A DNA stretch of 64,000 nucleotides from Candidatus Zixiibacteriota bacterium (GTDB lineage Bacteria > Zixibacteria > MSB-5A5 > GN15 > JAAZOE01): contig JAZGGI010000034.1 in the NCBI GenBank assembly GCA_036480375.1, positions 62,001 to 126,000 on the forward strand, in the 5' to 3' direction. Position 1 is the stretch's first letter, and every line of letters starts with the position of its first letter. Shown piece after piece: positions 27,109-35,385 of this stretch. Under the pieces are notes generated by a model, which searched no databases, was not told where the DNA came from, and saw only the letters and a list, made by a program, of their open reading frames with translations. A program made the position numbers and the translations under genes.

Positions 27109-30012
27109 TCATTTTATTTTATTAAACCAAATTGTATTTGAACCTCCGAGAAACTCGGATATAAAAGCATCGATATCGCCATCACCGTCCAAATCACCCA
27201 GAGCCGCTCCGCTATTGCCCTGCAGTCCGCCTAATCTAAGACCGGAATCAAGCAAATTGCCCTTACCATCATTAATCCAAATTGAACTGGGAAAATCAAA
27301 ATTCGTCACAAACGCATCCGGATTTCCGTCACCATTTAAGTCCGCTAATGATATTCGTCCGCTTTTGGTCACGTTTAATTCCTGATTTGATTTTTCATAT
27401 ACCCCGGTTCCATCATTCAACCAGACGATCGTTGGATAAACGCCGTCACGGTCATTTCCCGATGCCATTATGGCATCCGGATCACCGTCGCCATCCAGAT
27501 CGCGGAGACAACCAAATCCTCCAATCAGCATACTACTATCAGAGTGCCGCCAATAATCCGTGAAATTCCCTTTTCCATCATTGAGCATGGTCTTAAATCC
27601 GACTCCAACCTCACGAATGAAAAGGTCTACATCACCGTCATTATCAATATCTCCCCAACTGGAGCCGTCCGGGTAAGAACTCTCCGATTTGGTAAAATTG
27701 GCCGAACCATCGTTTAGATATATGCCATTCGGCTCCTGGTAGTAGATCACCATGGCATCCAGGTCACCATCGCCATCAATATCGTTAAGCGATACTCCAT
27801 TGCCGTTCAATACTGAATCACCAAGATTTTGGCCCGTATCATAAAATTCGGCCTTTCCATTATTCAAATATATTTTACTTGGCCTTTTGTATTCTACTCC
27901 CGATTGACCATATCCGGCACATGTAATAAAAATATCCAAATCACCGTCATCATCTAGATCTCCAAGCGCTGCACCATGGCCCTGTTGAGTCAACTTTTGT
28001 TCGGTCGCGCTAAAATTGCCAGCCCCGTCATTGAGCCAAACCTTGGAATCATTAAATCTCATATTGGCGCAAACCGCATCGAGATCGTTGTCTCCATCAA
28101 GATCGCCTATAACGACTTGATAAGTATCAACCGATTCAAAAGCCTGCTCGCTCTTTTCAAATTCGGGAATTGAATAAATTGAACCGGCTAATCTGTCATG
28201 TCCAATGACGGCTTTTTTGATATCCTCAATTACCTGAGTTGAAAACCACTTATAGTCATCGCCTTCCTGATAGAAGATGTATTTTTGATCATGGCTGATA
28301 AACGTACGCGACATGGGAGCGCCTCTCAACCATCCCCGAAGGCGAAAAGCTCCGGTCCAGTCGCCATTATCCTTTTTGAAACCGACATATAATCTCATGC
28401 CTCGACGTTCCATGAGAGGACGATTGGTACCGAATATTAAATAACTCTCATCGGGCGCAATCGAGGGCATTAACTCATGAAATCCCGTATTGATACCCGC
28501 CCCAAGATTTTTAGGCTGAGTGTATTTATCGTCAATAAATTCGGAAACATAGATATCACTGGCGCCGAATCCATCTTCATACCCTTCGCCAATGAAATAA
28601 AGGTTGCCATTATTACTAATGGTTGGCGCGCGCTGATGATTGTCGTTATTTATAATCGCGTCCATTCGCTGAGGTTTGCCCCACGTATCACCGGACTTTT
28701 CAACATAAAAAAGATCGGAATTATCATTCGGCGCGGCGCCTTCCTCAACGGGAATATGCGAGTGAAAATATATCCGCTTGCCGTCGGGAGAGAAACTCGG
28801 AGCGCCATCGGCATAATCGAGAGCAGGATCTGTAAAAGGCGCAATGGCCGGACGGCTCCAAATACCATCTTCCTGCATTTTCATATACCACATCGCCTGT
28901 ATCGGCATCGCCTGATGACACCAGAACATTTCATTTCCGTCCGGAGAAAACATTATTTTTCCATGTGGCGCGTATGGTGTCAGTAATCCATTCGGGACAA
29001 ATGTTTGAGGTTTTCGACCCGGCTGGGTTTGTCCCAAATATTCACCGGTAAAACCTGAGGTCAAATCGTCGTACGGCCCGGCGTTTTTCGCCAGTAACAT
29101 TTCTACTATATTCTGATGGCCCCAAATATTCGCGTAATACAGTGCTGTTTTGCCGTTTATGCATTTGGCTTCGATATCAACGCCTTTGTCAAGGAGTAAT
29201 TCCACAATTTCATTGAATCCCCGCGCTGCGGCATAATGCAGCATTGTCATCCCAAGGTTGTTGGTCTGAGTAAAATTAATTCCCTTTTCAATCATCTTAT
29301 GCGCAATGTCTTCATCGCGATACGCCAGGGCGTAATACAATAACGATATCCCCTGGCTGGTTGTATCCTCGACGCTCGCCCCATCCGAAAGTAAGATCTC
29401 GGCGATATCATTGTAGTCATTCCAGAGCGCCAAAAAAAGAGACGTTTGGTTATTTCCCGTTTTGGCATTCACATTGGCGCCCAAATCCAATATCCGTTCA
29501 ATCAAAACCGCTTGGTTTCCAATTACGGCATAATGTAATGCGGTCATGCCGCCGTTTGACGCCAGGAGGATCGATGCCTTGTGAGCCAGTAGAAAATTGG
29601 CCGCTTCATATTTTCTAAATGAGATCGCAAAAAGCAAAGGCGTCATGTTGTTGACATCCTGAGCGTCAATATTCACTCCGTGGGATAACAGAATCCCTAT
29701 TATCAATGTATCACCCGATACGGCCGCGTTATGAATGGGGAGGCTGTTTTCATTATCACCAATGCTGGCATCCGCACCCAAATCAAGCAATTCTTTTACG
29801 ATTTCAGCTTGTCTGCGATAAGCGGCCAGATTCAGAGGCGTCATTCCATTTGCATTCTTTACGTTGAGTTGGTCAGGATTTTGATTGAGTATCAATTTGA
29901 CCTGCTCAAGGTTTCCCTGTTCAATTTGGCTATAAAGATCATTCGCTGAAACAAATCCAATTTGAATTAGCAATATTAACATGCCGAATATAAACCTATA
30001 ACATATTTGCAT
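27109..30012 (-). CDS. Exported ankyrin / PD40 / FG-GAP (VCBS) fusion protein
   Basis: A 967-aa protein. An N-terminal signal (FIFGMLILLIQIGFVSA) precedes about nine ankyrin repeats (residues 30-320, with NGMTPLNLAAYRRQAEIV and GMTALHYAV). A six-blade PD40/TolB-like propeller follows (about 330-620, GKIMFSPDGNEMFWCH, PSFSPDGKRIYFHSH). The C-terminal third is about seven FG-GAP/VCBS repeats with calcium-type loops such as DLDGDNDLDAV and DIDGDGDLDAM. GGAGG five bases before the ATG fixes the start. It stands alone between a terminator and the island boundary. The role is unknown; all three parts are binding modules, suggesting extracellular or periplasmic scaffolding. No enzyme motif and no sorting tail is visible. 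Confidence 0.9.
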   Translation of the reverse strand: MQICYRFIFGMLILLIQIGFVSANDLYSQIEQGNLEQVKLILNQNPDQLNVKNANGMTPLNLAAYRRQAEIVKELLDLGADASIGDNENSLPIHNAAVSGDTLIIGILLSHGVNIDAQDVNNMTPLLFAISFRKYEAANFLLAHKASILLASNGGMTALHYAVIGNQAVLIERILDLGANVNAKTGNNQTSLFLALWNDYNDIAEILLSDGASVEDTTSQGISLLYYALAYRDEDIAHKMIEKGINFTQTNNLGMTMLHYAAARGFNEIVELLLDKGVDIEAKCINGKTALYYANIWGHQNIVEMLLAKNAGPYDDLTSGFTGEYLGQTQPGRKPQTFVPNGLLTPYAPHGKIMFSPDGNEMFWCHQAMPIQAMWYMKMQEDGIWSRPAIAPFTDPALDYADGAPSFSPDGKRIYFHSHIPVEEGAAPNDNSDLFYVEKSGDTWGKPQRMDAIINNDNHQRAPTISNNGNLYFIGEGYEDGFGASDIYVSEFIDDKYTQPKNLGAGINTGFHELMPSIAPDESYLIFGTNRPLMERRGMRLYVGFKKDNGDWTGAFRLRGWLRGAPMSRTFISHDQKYIFYQEGDDYKWFSTQVIEDIKKAVIGHDRLAGSIYSIPEFEKSEQAFESVDTYQVVIGDLDGDNDLDAVCANMRFNDSKVWLNDGAGNFSATEQKLTQQGHGAALGDLDDDGDLDIFITCAGYGQSGVEYKRPSKIYLNNGKAEFYDTGQNLGDSVLNGNGVSLNDIDGDGDLDAMVIYYQEPNGIYLNDGSANFTKSESSYPDGSSWGDIDNDGDVDLFIREVGVGFKTMLNDGKGNFTDYWRHSDSSMLIGGFGCLRDLDGDGDPDAIMASGNDRDGVYPTIVWLNDGTGVYEKSNQELNVTKSGRISLADLNGDGNPDAFVTNFDFPSSIWINDGKGNLLDSGLRLGGLQGNSGAALGDLDGDGDIDAFISEFLGGSNTIWFNKIK

Positions 30013-30155
30013 ATGTTCCTCCTGCTGAGAGTTTTTAGAAATTAGATTTGATAGAATTTGGCTCTTATTTAAGAGACGAAATTAAGGGAATACTGTCAAG
30101 AAATAATTTGAAAAATCCTTAATGTGAGCCGTTAGATAAAATAATTTAGTAAAAT
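30013..30155. other. AT-rich spacer between the ankyrin gene and the island boundary
   Basis: No gene or RNA seen. It should contain the promoter of the ankyrin/FG-GAP gene. Confidence 0.4.
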
Positions 30156-30180
30156 TGGCGTCCCCAGGGGGATTTGATAC
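30156..30180 (-). other. Remnant of a tRNA-Glu-like 3' end (possible old attachment site)
   Basis: Read on the minus strand, these 25 bases end in CCTGGGGACGCCA. That matches the T-stem/acceptor/CCA end of tRNA-Glu-type genes, with a one-base change in the T-loop (ATCAAAT for TTCAAAT). No anticodon or D arm follows. Such 3' fragments usually mark integration scars. Confidence 0.5.
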
Positions 30181-30200
30181 ATTTTTGGTTGGAAACCATA

Positions 30201-30245
30201 CCGATTGAGATTGTTATAGTATCTAAGCGGAAAACGGCCTAATCC
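30201..30245 (+). repeat. Element-end sequence block, copy 1
   Basis: A block beginning CCGATTGAGATTGTTA and ending GGCCTAA, about 70 percent identical to 61862-61906. In both places it lies 20-40 bases after an antisense tRNA/tmRNA 3' end, so it looks like a conserved end of a family of integrating elements. Confidence 0.5.
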
Positions 30246-30296
30246 ACTCACACAACCCTAAAAATCGTTAAGGTAAGTGGGGCGGTTAGATTATTT

Positions 30297-30318
30297 AATG
30301 GAGGTGGGGGGAATCGAA
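30297..30318 (-). repeat. Left direct repeat (attL-like), tmRNA/tRNA 3' end
   Basis: A 22-bp copy of the repeat containing TGGAGGTGGGGGGAATCG. Read on the minus strand it is T-loop, T-stem and acceptor strand CACCTCC plus discriminator A. Its T-stem is not completed by the following island sequence. Confidence 0.7.
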
Positions 30319-30433
30319 TTGGGCTGTTTTTGTAACCTTTAGTGGTGCATCAAATTACGGCATAACTCGTTGATTCCCATAAATTTCCAGTTTTTATTTG
30401 GCTTTGTTTGTTTGTGTTTGTTTTTACTTGTTT

Positions 30434-30462
30434 TGACCTCAATTTGGCACAGATTTGGCACA
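30434..30462 (+). repeat. Three 11-bp-phased iterons inside the left island end
   Basis: TGGCACA at 30445 and 30456, with a degenerate TGACCTC at 30434, exactly 11 bases apart. The same architecture occurs at 61990-62018. Candidate arm-type recombinase or accessory-protein binding sites. Confidence 0.5.
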
Positions 30463-30570
30463 AAATATTCTTGAGGTGGATTCACCTTTGTAATTATAAA
30501 GAACCATGAGCATATACCGGATTTGTGTCATACGATATACATTCTCCTCATCTAAATCCCATCACTAATA

Positions 30571-31227
30571 TCACTCTTTGCATTTTTCCAGGCCATCTGT
30601 TGCTGTCTGAAAAGTTGCATATGTCTTAGGCTGGCGGTTGGTGAGAATCATATCACCAGTACTCGCCCTGCTCGTCCAGTAGGTTCCTTCTATTCGCCCT
30701 GTTGGGTCTCCATCCAAGGTCAAGAGCATGCCGCCATGATGAATTTCGCTGCGATGACGGACTTTGGCCTTTGGGGTGTTCATGAAGACGGCTGCAAGTT
30801 CAAAAGATCCGTCTGCGCGTTCGATGAACTTCGTAGCAAGGCAATCAGAACTAGACTCCTCAGTCATGAGTCTGAGATTCAGTTTAGAGTATGTTTGAAA
30901 CACCGACACAAAACCATAGATAGTCGGAGGTTTCTGACTTGTCTCTGGATTTGTCCAGTTGGAGTGTAATTCTAAAGACCAAGTACCACGAATATCTGGC
31001 CTCTTGACCAACCACCCTTTAAAAAAGCCCCAATGCCATGCCCATTTGTCAAATACGATCAGGAGGATTGTCATGGCCACTACGACTGTGCCGAATGGCT
31101 TAAAGTAGCTCAATGCTGTTTGAAAATCTATCGGGAAGGAGAGTGTTCCGTATGCCAATAAGCAGATCACCCAAATCACAACAATGATTAGAAGAAGAAA
31201 GGCGATCTGAACGCGAGTAAGTATCAT
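30571..31227 (-). CDS. cap15: Cap15-like CBASS effector: transmembrane helices plus β-barrel
   Basis: A 218-aa protein from the ATG at 31227, which overlaps the CD-NTase stop as ATGA; a longer frame to 31290 is unlikely. Two N-terminal membrane helices (IAFLLLIIVVIWVICLLAYG and PFGTVVVAMTILLIVF) are followed by a compact β domain opening with RPDIRGTWSLEL and containing LRLMTEESSSDCLA and GRIEGTYWTSRASTGDM. This matches the known layout of Cap15, where a cyclic-nucleotide-binding β-barrel drives oligomerisation and inner-membrane damage. Being directly coupled to a CD-NTase gene strongly supports the call. It kills or arrests the infected cell in characterised systems. No cleavable signal peptide is seen. 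Confidence 0.8.
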   Translation of the reverse strand: MILTRVQIAFLLLIIVVIWVICLLAYGTLSFPIDFQTALSYFKPFGTVVVAMTILLIVFDKWAWHWGFFKGWLVKRPDIRGTWSLELHSNWTNPETSQKPPTIYGFVSVFQTYSKLNLRLMTEESSSDCLATKFIERADGSFELAAVFMNTPKAKVRHRSEIHHGGMLLTLDGDPTGRIEGTYWTSRASTGDMILTNRQPKTYATFQTATDGLEKCKE

Positions 31228-32126
31228 GAGGTAAATCCCACATACTGCCAAGCAGCTAGAGCAAAAGCATTGGCCTGTTGGCGAGTCCACTTCTGAGTGG
31301 AATGAAAGAGATATTTAATGCCGTTAACTTCGGTCCAGCCTTTACAGGAATCATCTTCTTTGGTGTTCTGATAGATGTGGACAATTACATTCCGAACATC
31401 ATCAGTGTAGGAAGAACGGCCAAAGTCGTCATTTGGAACATTAAACACTAGGCACTCGATGAAGAAACCTGGAAGATCCTTTGTAGCTGATTCTCCTGTA
31501 TCTGACATATTAATTGCTAAGCGCTTGAATATGCGAACCAATCGCTTGAAACGACGATTGGTTGCATCGTTTTTACTTACGCCGTTTTCGTAATGCTGCT
31601 CAGGCCAATTCTTGATAACCTCACTAGAATCTGATATGAGTTTGACGCCGGCACGAAACCTGTTGATTCCTGAGTACTCGCGATAATCGAAGAACGGAGC
31701 TACGTCGGCTTCAACCCTGTAACTGTTCTCTTTGATATCGAAAGCTTTGTTGCAACGTGTGACCGCGGCACTACCAAAGTGGGAAGTAAGAGCTGCCTGC
31801 AATTCATTTTTGAAAACAGAATAGTCATACTTAGAGGGTTCAATTCCATAGCCTTCTGCTGTAGCACCTTCTGGGAGGTCATAGTAAAAAGTGTTGTGAC
31901 ATAGTACCGCCACATCAACGTCACTATCCAGTCTTACATTGACTCTGTTTCTGTACGAACCTTGAACAAAGACATTAATGTCGCGATGATTGAGCTGGTC
32001 ACTCTTGTTGATAGCATCCCGTATTGCCTTAATTGCATTCTCGCACCTCTGCTCTTCAGTCTTTCCAGGACCTTGAGCCCAAGACGTGAAAGTGTCCTCC
32101 CATGTAGCCACGAGTGCTGGTTCCAT
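31224..32126 (-). CDS. CD-NTase (cGAS/DncV-like nucleotidyltransferase) of a CBASS system
   Basis: A 300-aa enzyme predicted to make a cyclic oligonucleotide alarm signal on phage infection. The nucleotidyltransferase core shows GSYRNRVNVRLDSDVDVAV, with G56-S57 and catalytic D69-x-D71, and a third acidic residue at D141 in RVEADVAP. Length and the GS(x)nDxD arrangement suit CD-NTases, not poly(A) polymerase or kanamycin nucleotidyltransferases. AGGAAAGGA directly precedes the ATG. The effector gene overlaps its stop and the Zn-ribbon gene lies 26 bases upstream, so all three are probably one transcript. The clade and product nucleotide cannot be read here. No Cap2/Cap3 or HORMA/TRIP13 partner is present, so it looks like a short type I CBASS. 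Confidence 0.88.
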   Translation of the reverse strand: MEPALVATWEDTFTSWAQGPGKTEEQRCENAIKAIRDAINKSDQLNHRDINVFVQGSYRNRVNVRLDSDVDVAVLCHNTFYYDLPEGATAEGYGIEPSKYDYSVFKNELQAALTSHFGSAAVTRCNKAFDIKENSYRVEADVAPFFDYREYSGINRFRAGVKLISDSSEVIKNWPEQHYENGVSKNDATNRRFKRLVRIFKRLAINMSDTGESATKDLPGFFIECLVFNVPNDDFGRSSYTDDVRNVIVHIYQNTKEDDSCKGWTEVNGIKYLFHSTQKWTRQQANAFALAAWQYVGFTS

Positions 32127-32152
32127 TCCTTTCCTAAGCTCTGCTGCTATGT

Positions 32153-33259
32153 CTATTTCGTTTCTTCATGCTCTATGTTTATGTTATATTCCAATTCACT
32201 GTTTAGTTGACTGATGACCTGGCGACATAACTCGATGAAACGAGATATGTCATCTCCAAGAAGTGGAACCGTTCGGCCTAGTTGCTCATGTTCTTCGGCT
32301 TTTGCGGCGTCCAGGTACGCTTGGTCTGCAAGGCTGAGATTATGTCCGGCAACGTGGCGTTTCTCGACGTTTAACGCGAGAATCGTGAGTTCGTCTTCAG
32401 AGAGTAAACTGAAGGGATCAAGGGAAAGGTTATTCCAAAGCCCACGAGCTCGAGCGATATTCTGGAACCGGTTTCCAATAGTCCGTTTAGTGAGTAACTC
32501 ATCGATCCTATCGGGTGTGCGGAGTCTGACCAGATGACGGTAAACAACTTTCTGATAAGCCTCGAATGCTGTCAAGACATCCTCATGCGCATTGCCCATG
32601 AGCCTATACGCGAGCTCCTGTTTGCCCTGAGATGACATTTCTTGGGCAAGAGCAATTTGTAGCACTATAAGTTCAGCCTCGCGTTGAAAATGGGTTTTCA
32701 GATTAGGTACGCCACAATCGGGGCAATACAAACCAATGGCGTAGACCCCATAGCTGCAACCACAAATGTTACACCGGATATCTCGGAGGAGATCTTCACG
32801 CCAAGCGAATGGGCGAGATTTCCTGGGTCGTTGGACTTTCATCGAGAGCTCGAATAGACCACCACCGGCGCGCTTCATCGAGCGATTGAAATCCTTCGCT
32901 AGATTATCAAAGTGCTCTCCCACGTCCTGCATAGCAGCCCATTCGATGTACTGCTGGGCTGCCTTAATATCATCTCGAAAGAGAAATTCGTCGTCATCAT
33001 CATCATACCCACAGTAGGGACAGGTTATGCCGGGAGTACCTGGCTGTCGCCGGATATGTTTAGCGTGCTCCGGTGGTATTGACTGGTCTTCTGGAGGTTC
33101 ACCTAATTGAAACAGGTTAGGTTCACAATCTGGCACAGGGCACCATCGGTAAATCTTTCCAGATGGACTCCGAGGTATAGGAATGGAAAGTTCCATCTCG
33201 TCCCGTGTCCCACCAACACGATGCTTCTCAAGCTTTCTGAATCGAAACGACCTGTTCAT
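32153..33259 (-). CDS. Unrecognised multi-Zn-ribbon protein upstream of the CBASS genes
   Basis: A 368-aa protein with at least two zinc-binding modules in its first half (WCPVPDC, then CPYCG about 60 residues later; CNICGCSYG, then CPDCG). An α-helical second half follows (VLQIALAQEMSSQGKQELAYRLMGNAHEDVLTAFEAYQKVVYRHLVRL). No nuclease, ATPase or transmembrane motif was recognised. AGGA eight bases before the ATG supports the start. It is the first gene of the putative CBASS transcript, 26 bases before the CD-NTase, and may be an accessory factor, an independent defence gene or a regulator. The helical part recalls HEPN-like bundles, but no R-x4-H motif was identified. Confidence 0.72.
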   Translation of the reverse strand: MNRSFRFRKLEKHRVGGTRDEMELSIPIPRSPSGKIYRWCPVPDCEPNLFQLGEPPEDQSIPPEHAKHIRRQPGTPGITCPYCGYDDDDDEFLFRDDIKAAQQYIEWAAMQDVGEHFDNLAKDFNRSMKRAGGGLFELSMKVQRPRKSRPFAWREDLLRDIRCNICGCSYGVYAIGLYCPDCGVPNLKTHFQREAELIVLQIALAQEMSSQGKQELAYRLMGNAHEDVLTAFEAYQKVVYRHLVRLRTPDRIDELLTKRTIGNRFQNIARARGLWNNLSLDPFSLLSEDELTILALNVEKRHVAGHNLSLADQAYLDAAKAEEHEQLGRTVPLLGDDISRFIELCRQVISQLNSELEYNINIEHEETK

Positions 33260-33308
33260 TATTTCCTCATGAATTTCCGTCTAATTTATAATAATGAATA
33301 TACTTAAT

Positions 33309-33513
33309 TCAAAACTTAATTTCAATCGATTTTGATTTTCGGCCATTATTGGATTTTGATTCAAGCCATTTAATTATCTCCTGTTCTTTGAAACGAACAA
33401 ACCTACCCAACTTCACATGCGGAATATATCCGATATGAGTCCACTGATAAATAGTGGAAAGCTTCACAATTCATGCGCACCTAATAGATGCTGCAACTCT
33501 TATGGATGATATC
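33309..33513 (-). pseudogene. Interrupted HTH_17-type (excisionase/MerR-like) gene
   Basis: The minus-strand frame ending at 33309 encodes STIYQWTHIGYIPHVKLGRF followed by VRFKEQEIIKWLESKS, the standard wing and C-terminal part of small excisionase-type HTH proteins. In the same frame an in-frame TGA (33471-33473) separates it from an N-terminal-like piece, NEISSIRVAAS. The only start after the TGA is a GTG without ribosome site, which would miss the first helix. The gene is probably dead. It lies 49 bases upstream of the Zn-ribbon gene and directly after the TPR gene. Confidence 0.6.
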
Positions 33514-34941
33514 TCATTGACGAATAGACCATATTATCATTTGCAATATCACAAGAAGCAAGACTACCGATACCAATCCAAATGAGATTATTGGACTAGT
33601 CACCCTCAATCGTTCAGATCGAGACTCTAAAAGTAACATAACGTGACGGACTGTACTAAACACATAAAGAGTGAGTAGGGTCAAAGTGGTAAGAAACAGG
33701 AGTATTTTTATAACGACATGAGCCTTTACCCATTTGTATGCCAGACCAGTATGGAAGCTAGCAACAGCTTCTCTGTACCGGCCTATATGTCCGAGAGCAA
33801 AGCTACGGTTTATCCAGATTGTGGGATCATCGCTTCTGAAATCCAAAGCGGTATCGTAACTGGCAACGGCTTCCACGTACCGCCTAAGAGAGTTAAGAGC
33901 AACTCCCCTGTTATTCCATACCAAAGGATTATCGCATTTGAAGCTAATAGCAGTATCATAGCTATCAATTGCTTCCTCATGTCGACCAAGTTCACGTAGA
34001 GCATCACCCTGGTTACCCCATGCCAGAGGAAAGTCGCGATTGTAGCTAATAGCAGTATCGTAGCTGGCGATAGCTTCTTGGTGACGACCAAGGCAACAAA
34101 GGGAGACACCTTGGTTGTTCCATACCAGGGGAAAATCACGTTTGTATTTAATCGAAGTGTCACAGCTGGTAACAGCTTCTTGGTAGCGGCCAAGGTGATG
34201 AAGAGCAACACCCCGATTGCTCCAAACTATGTAATCATCGGGATTATAAGTCAGGACAGTGTCGTAGCTGGCAAGAGCTTCCTTGTACCGTCCTAGATGG
34301 CGAAGTGCAACTCCTCGGGAGTTCCAGGCTACAAGCAAATCGTGTTTGTAGCTAATGGCGGTATCACAGCTGGCAAGGGATTCCTGAAACCGATCAACAT
34401 TTCTAAAAACAATGGCCTTGTATGAATGGATCTTAGCAGCTTCTTCCGAGTTACCGATGGTGGTTATCATAGCACGATCCAGAAGAGTGAGGGCGTCGTT
34501 GTATTCCATGAGGCCAATAGCTACTAAAGCACTATCAAGTGCGCTATTAGCGCTGTCTGCTGTACACTCAGCTACTGCCGCAGCAAAGATCGTATCCTGA
34601 GGATTTAATGGTAATCCAATGATGATATCCGCAAGAAACTCCAGGGTACACTGCATGGAATCTATCTTGAAACTCTGCTGATCGATCTTGACTTGCAACT
34701 GTGTCAATTCTTTGTGACCCCCGTCTTTTTTAACAAGCTGCACCGTGAGTGCCAAGCCAGCCACCAGTAATCCAAAATAGGCGATATAGAGCCTGATTTT
34801 CCATTTCTTATATTTTTTGATATCTCTGCGGTGTTTTCCGGCCTTTGGCTTCTCAAGGAATCTGAGGCTGACTGTTAGCCCAGCGATCGCGATGGCTAAT
34901 ACGCACATGATGATCACGATGTAGACTTCTGCCCATTCCAT
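33514..34941 (-). CDS. Membrane protein with tetratricopeptide repeats
   Basis: A 475-aa protein. Two N-terminal membrane helices (VYIVIIMCVLAIAIAGLTV, IAYFGLLVAGLALTVQL) precede about eight TPR units of the form A-W-x-N-(R/Q)-G-x-A-L-x-x-L-G-R-(Y/H)-x-E-A-(I/V)-x-S-(Y/C)-D-T-A. Two more helices close the protein (IKILLFLTTLTLLTLYV, FGLVSVVLLLVILQMI). TPR units are protein-interaction modules; no partner is evident. The repeats are similar at DNA level, suggesting recent unit duplication. Its ATG overlaps the stop of a 38-codon frame (TAATG). Possibly a defence or sensing component of the island. Confidence 0.85.
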   Translation of the reverse strand: MEWAEVYIVIIMCVLAIAIAGLTVSLRFLEKPKAGKHRRDIKKYKKWKIRLYIAYFGLLVAGLALTVQLVKKDGGHKELTQLQVKIDQQSFKIDSMQCTLEFLADIIIGLPLNPQDTIFAAAVAECTADSANSALDSALVAIGLMEYNDALTLLDRAMITTIGNSEEAAKIHSYKAIVFRNVDRFQESLASCDTAISYKHDLLVAWNSRGVALRHLGRYKEALASYDTVLTYNPDDYIVWSNRGVALHHLGRYQEAVTSCDTSIKYKRDFPLVWNNQGVSLCCLGRHQEAIASYDTAISYNRDFPLAWGNQGDALRELGRHEEAIDSYDTAISFKCDNPLVWNNRGVALNSLRRYVEAVASYDTALDFRSDDPTIWINRSFALGHIGRYREAVASFHTGLAYKWVKAHVVIKILLFLTTLTLLTLYVFSTVRHVMLLLESRSERLRVTSPIISFGLVSVVLLLVILQMIIWSIRQ

Positions 34942-35057
34942 TATTTGTCAGTTCCTTGTAGGTCCAGAAATTTCGGGATCAATCCTGCATCAAGTCTCTC
35001 TTGCCTACCATTGGATATATCTATTAAGATATGTTCGTCGTCAGACAAAGTGGACAT
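34941..35057 (-). CDS. 38-aa small ORF coupled to the TPR gene
   Basis: This frame encodes a 38-aa acidic peptide (MSTLSDDEHILIDISNG, ending FLDLQGTDK). Its stop overlaps the TPR start codon as TAATG, typical of translational coupling. The ATG at 35057 has no good ribosome site. A strong AAAGGAGG stands before another ATG at 35095, whose 23-codon frame (MKHDYYSLILEAI) runs into the other frame. A single-base loss near 35060 would explain both as one former gene of about 51 codons. It may therefore be a leader peptide plus coupled ORF, or a frameshifted small gene. Confidence 0.45.
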   Translation of the reverse strand: MSTLSDDEHILIDISNGRQERLDAGLIPKFLDLQGTDK

Positions 35058-35385
35058 ATCGCTTCAAGAATTAGAGAATAATAATCATGTTTCATGATAT
35101 CCTCCTTTGTTTTTCCTTGTTATTTTTATACAAACAGAACCATTACAAGTTTGTCAAGTTTAAATAGTTCTTCTATTTTCCTTTTGCCAACAATTTACGG
35201 AATGGTTGGGGGATTCACTATATATGCTCTAACAACGTTGTTACCAACATATAGATTCTTTTGAAAAAGAGGGGTTGACGTCACAATAGACAGAACTTTC
35301 CGGTTTAGTCTGAAATTCAAAATTGCACTATAAAGGCAATGTTTGACTCACCACAATCCAGCAAATTCTGCTAAATGACAATCAG
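35058..35385. other. Regulatory spacer upstream of the TPR gene
   Basis: Contains on the minus strand a strong ribosome site (AAAGGAGG, about 35102-35109), a TTGACA (35152-35157) with a weak TTTGTA 17 bases later, and a perfect 12-bp palindrome AACAACGTTGTT (35231-35242). No further gene seen. Confidence 0.45.
35129..35157 (-). promoter_or_regulatory. Possible promoter for the 38-aa ORF / TPR gene
   Basis: TTGACA (35152-35157) and TTTGTA (35129-35134) are separated by 17 bases on the minus strand; TATAAA overlaps just downstream. The -35 is perfect, the -10 weak. Confidence 0.4.

Noticed and set aside
31228-31290. Longer start for the Cap15-like effector
   Set aside because: The extra 21 residues are Cys-rich and lie inside the CD-NTase 3' end; the ATGA overlap at 31227 is the natural start.
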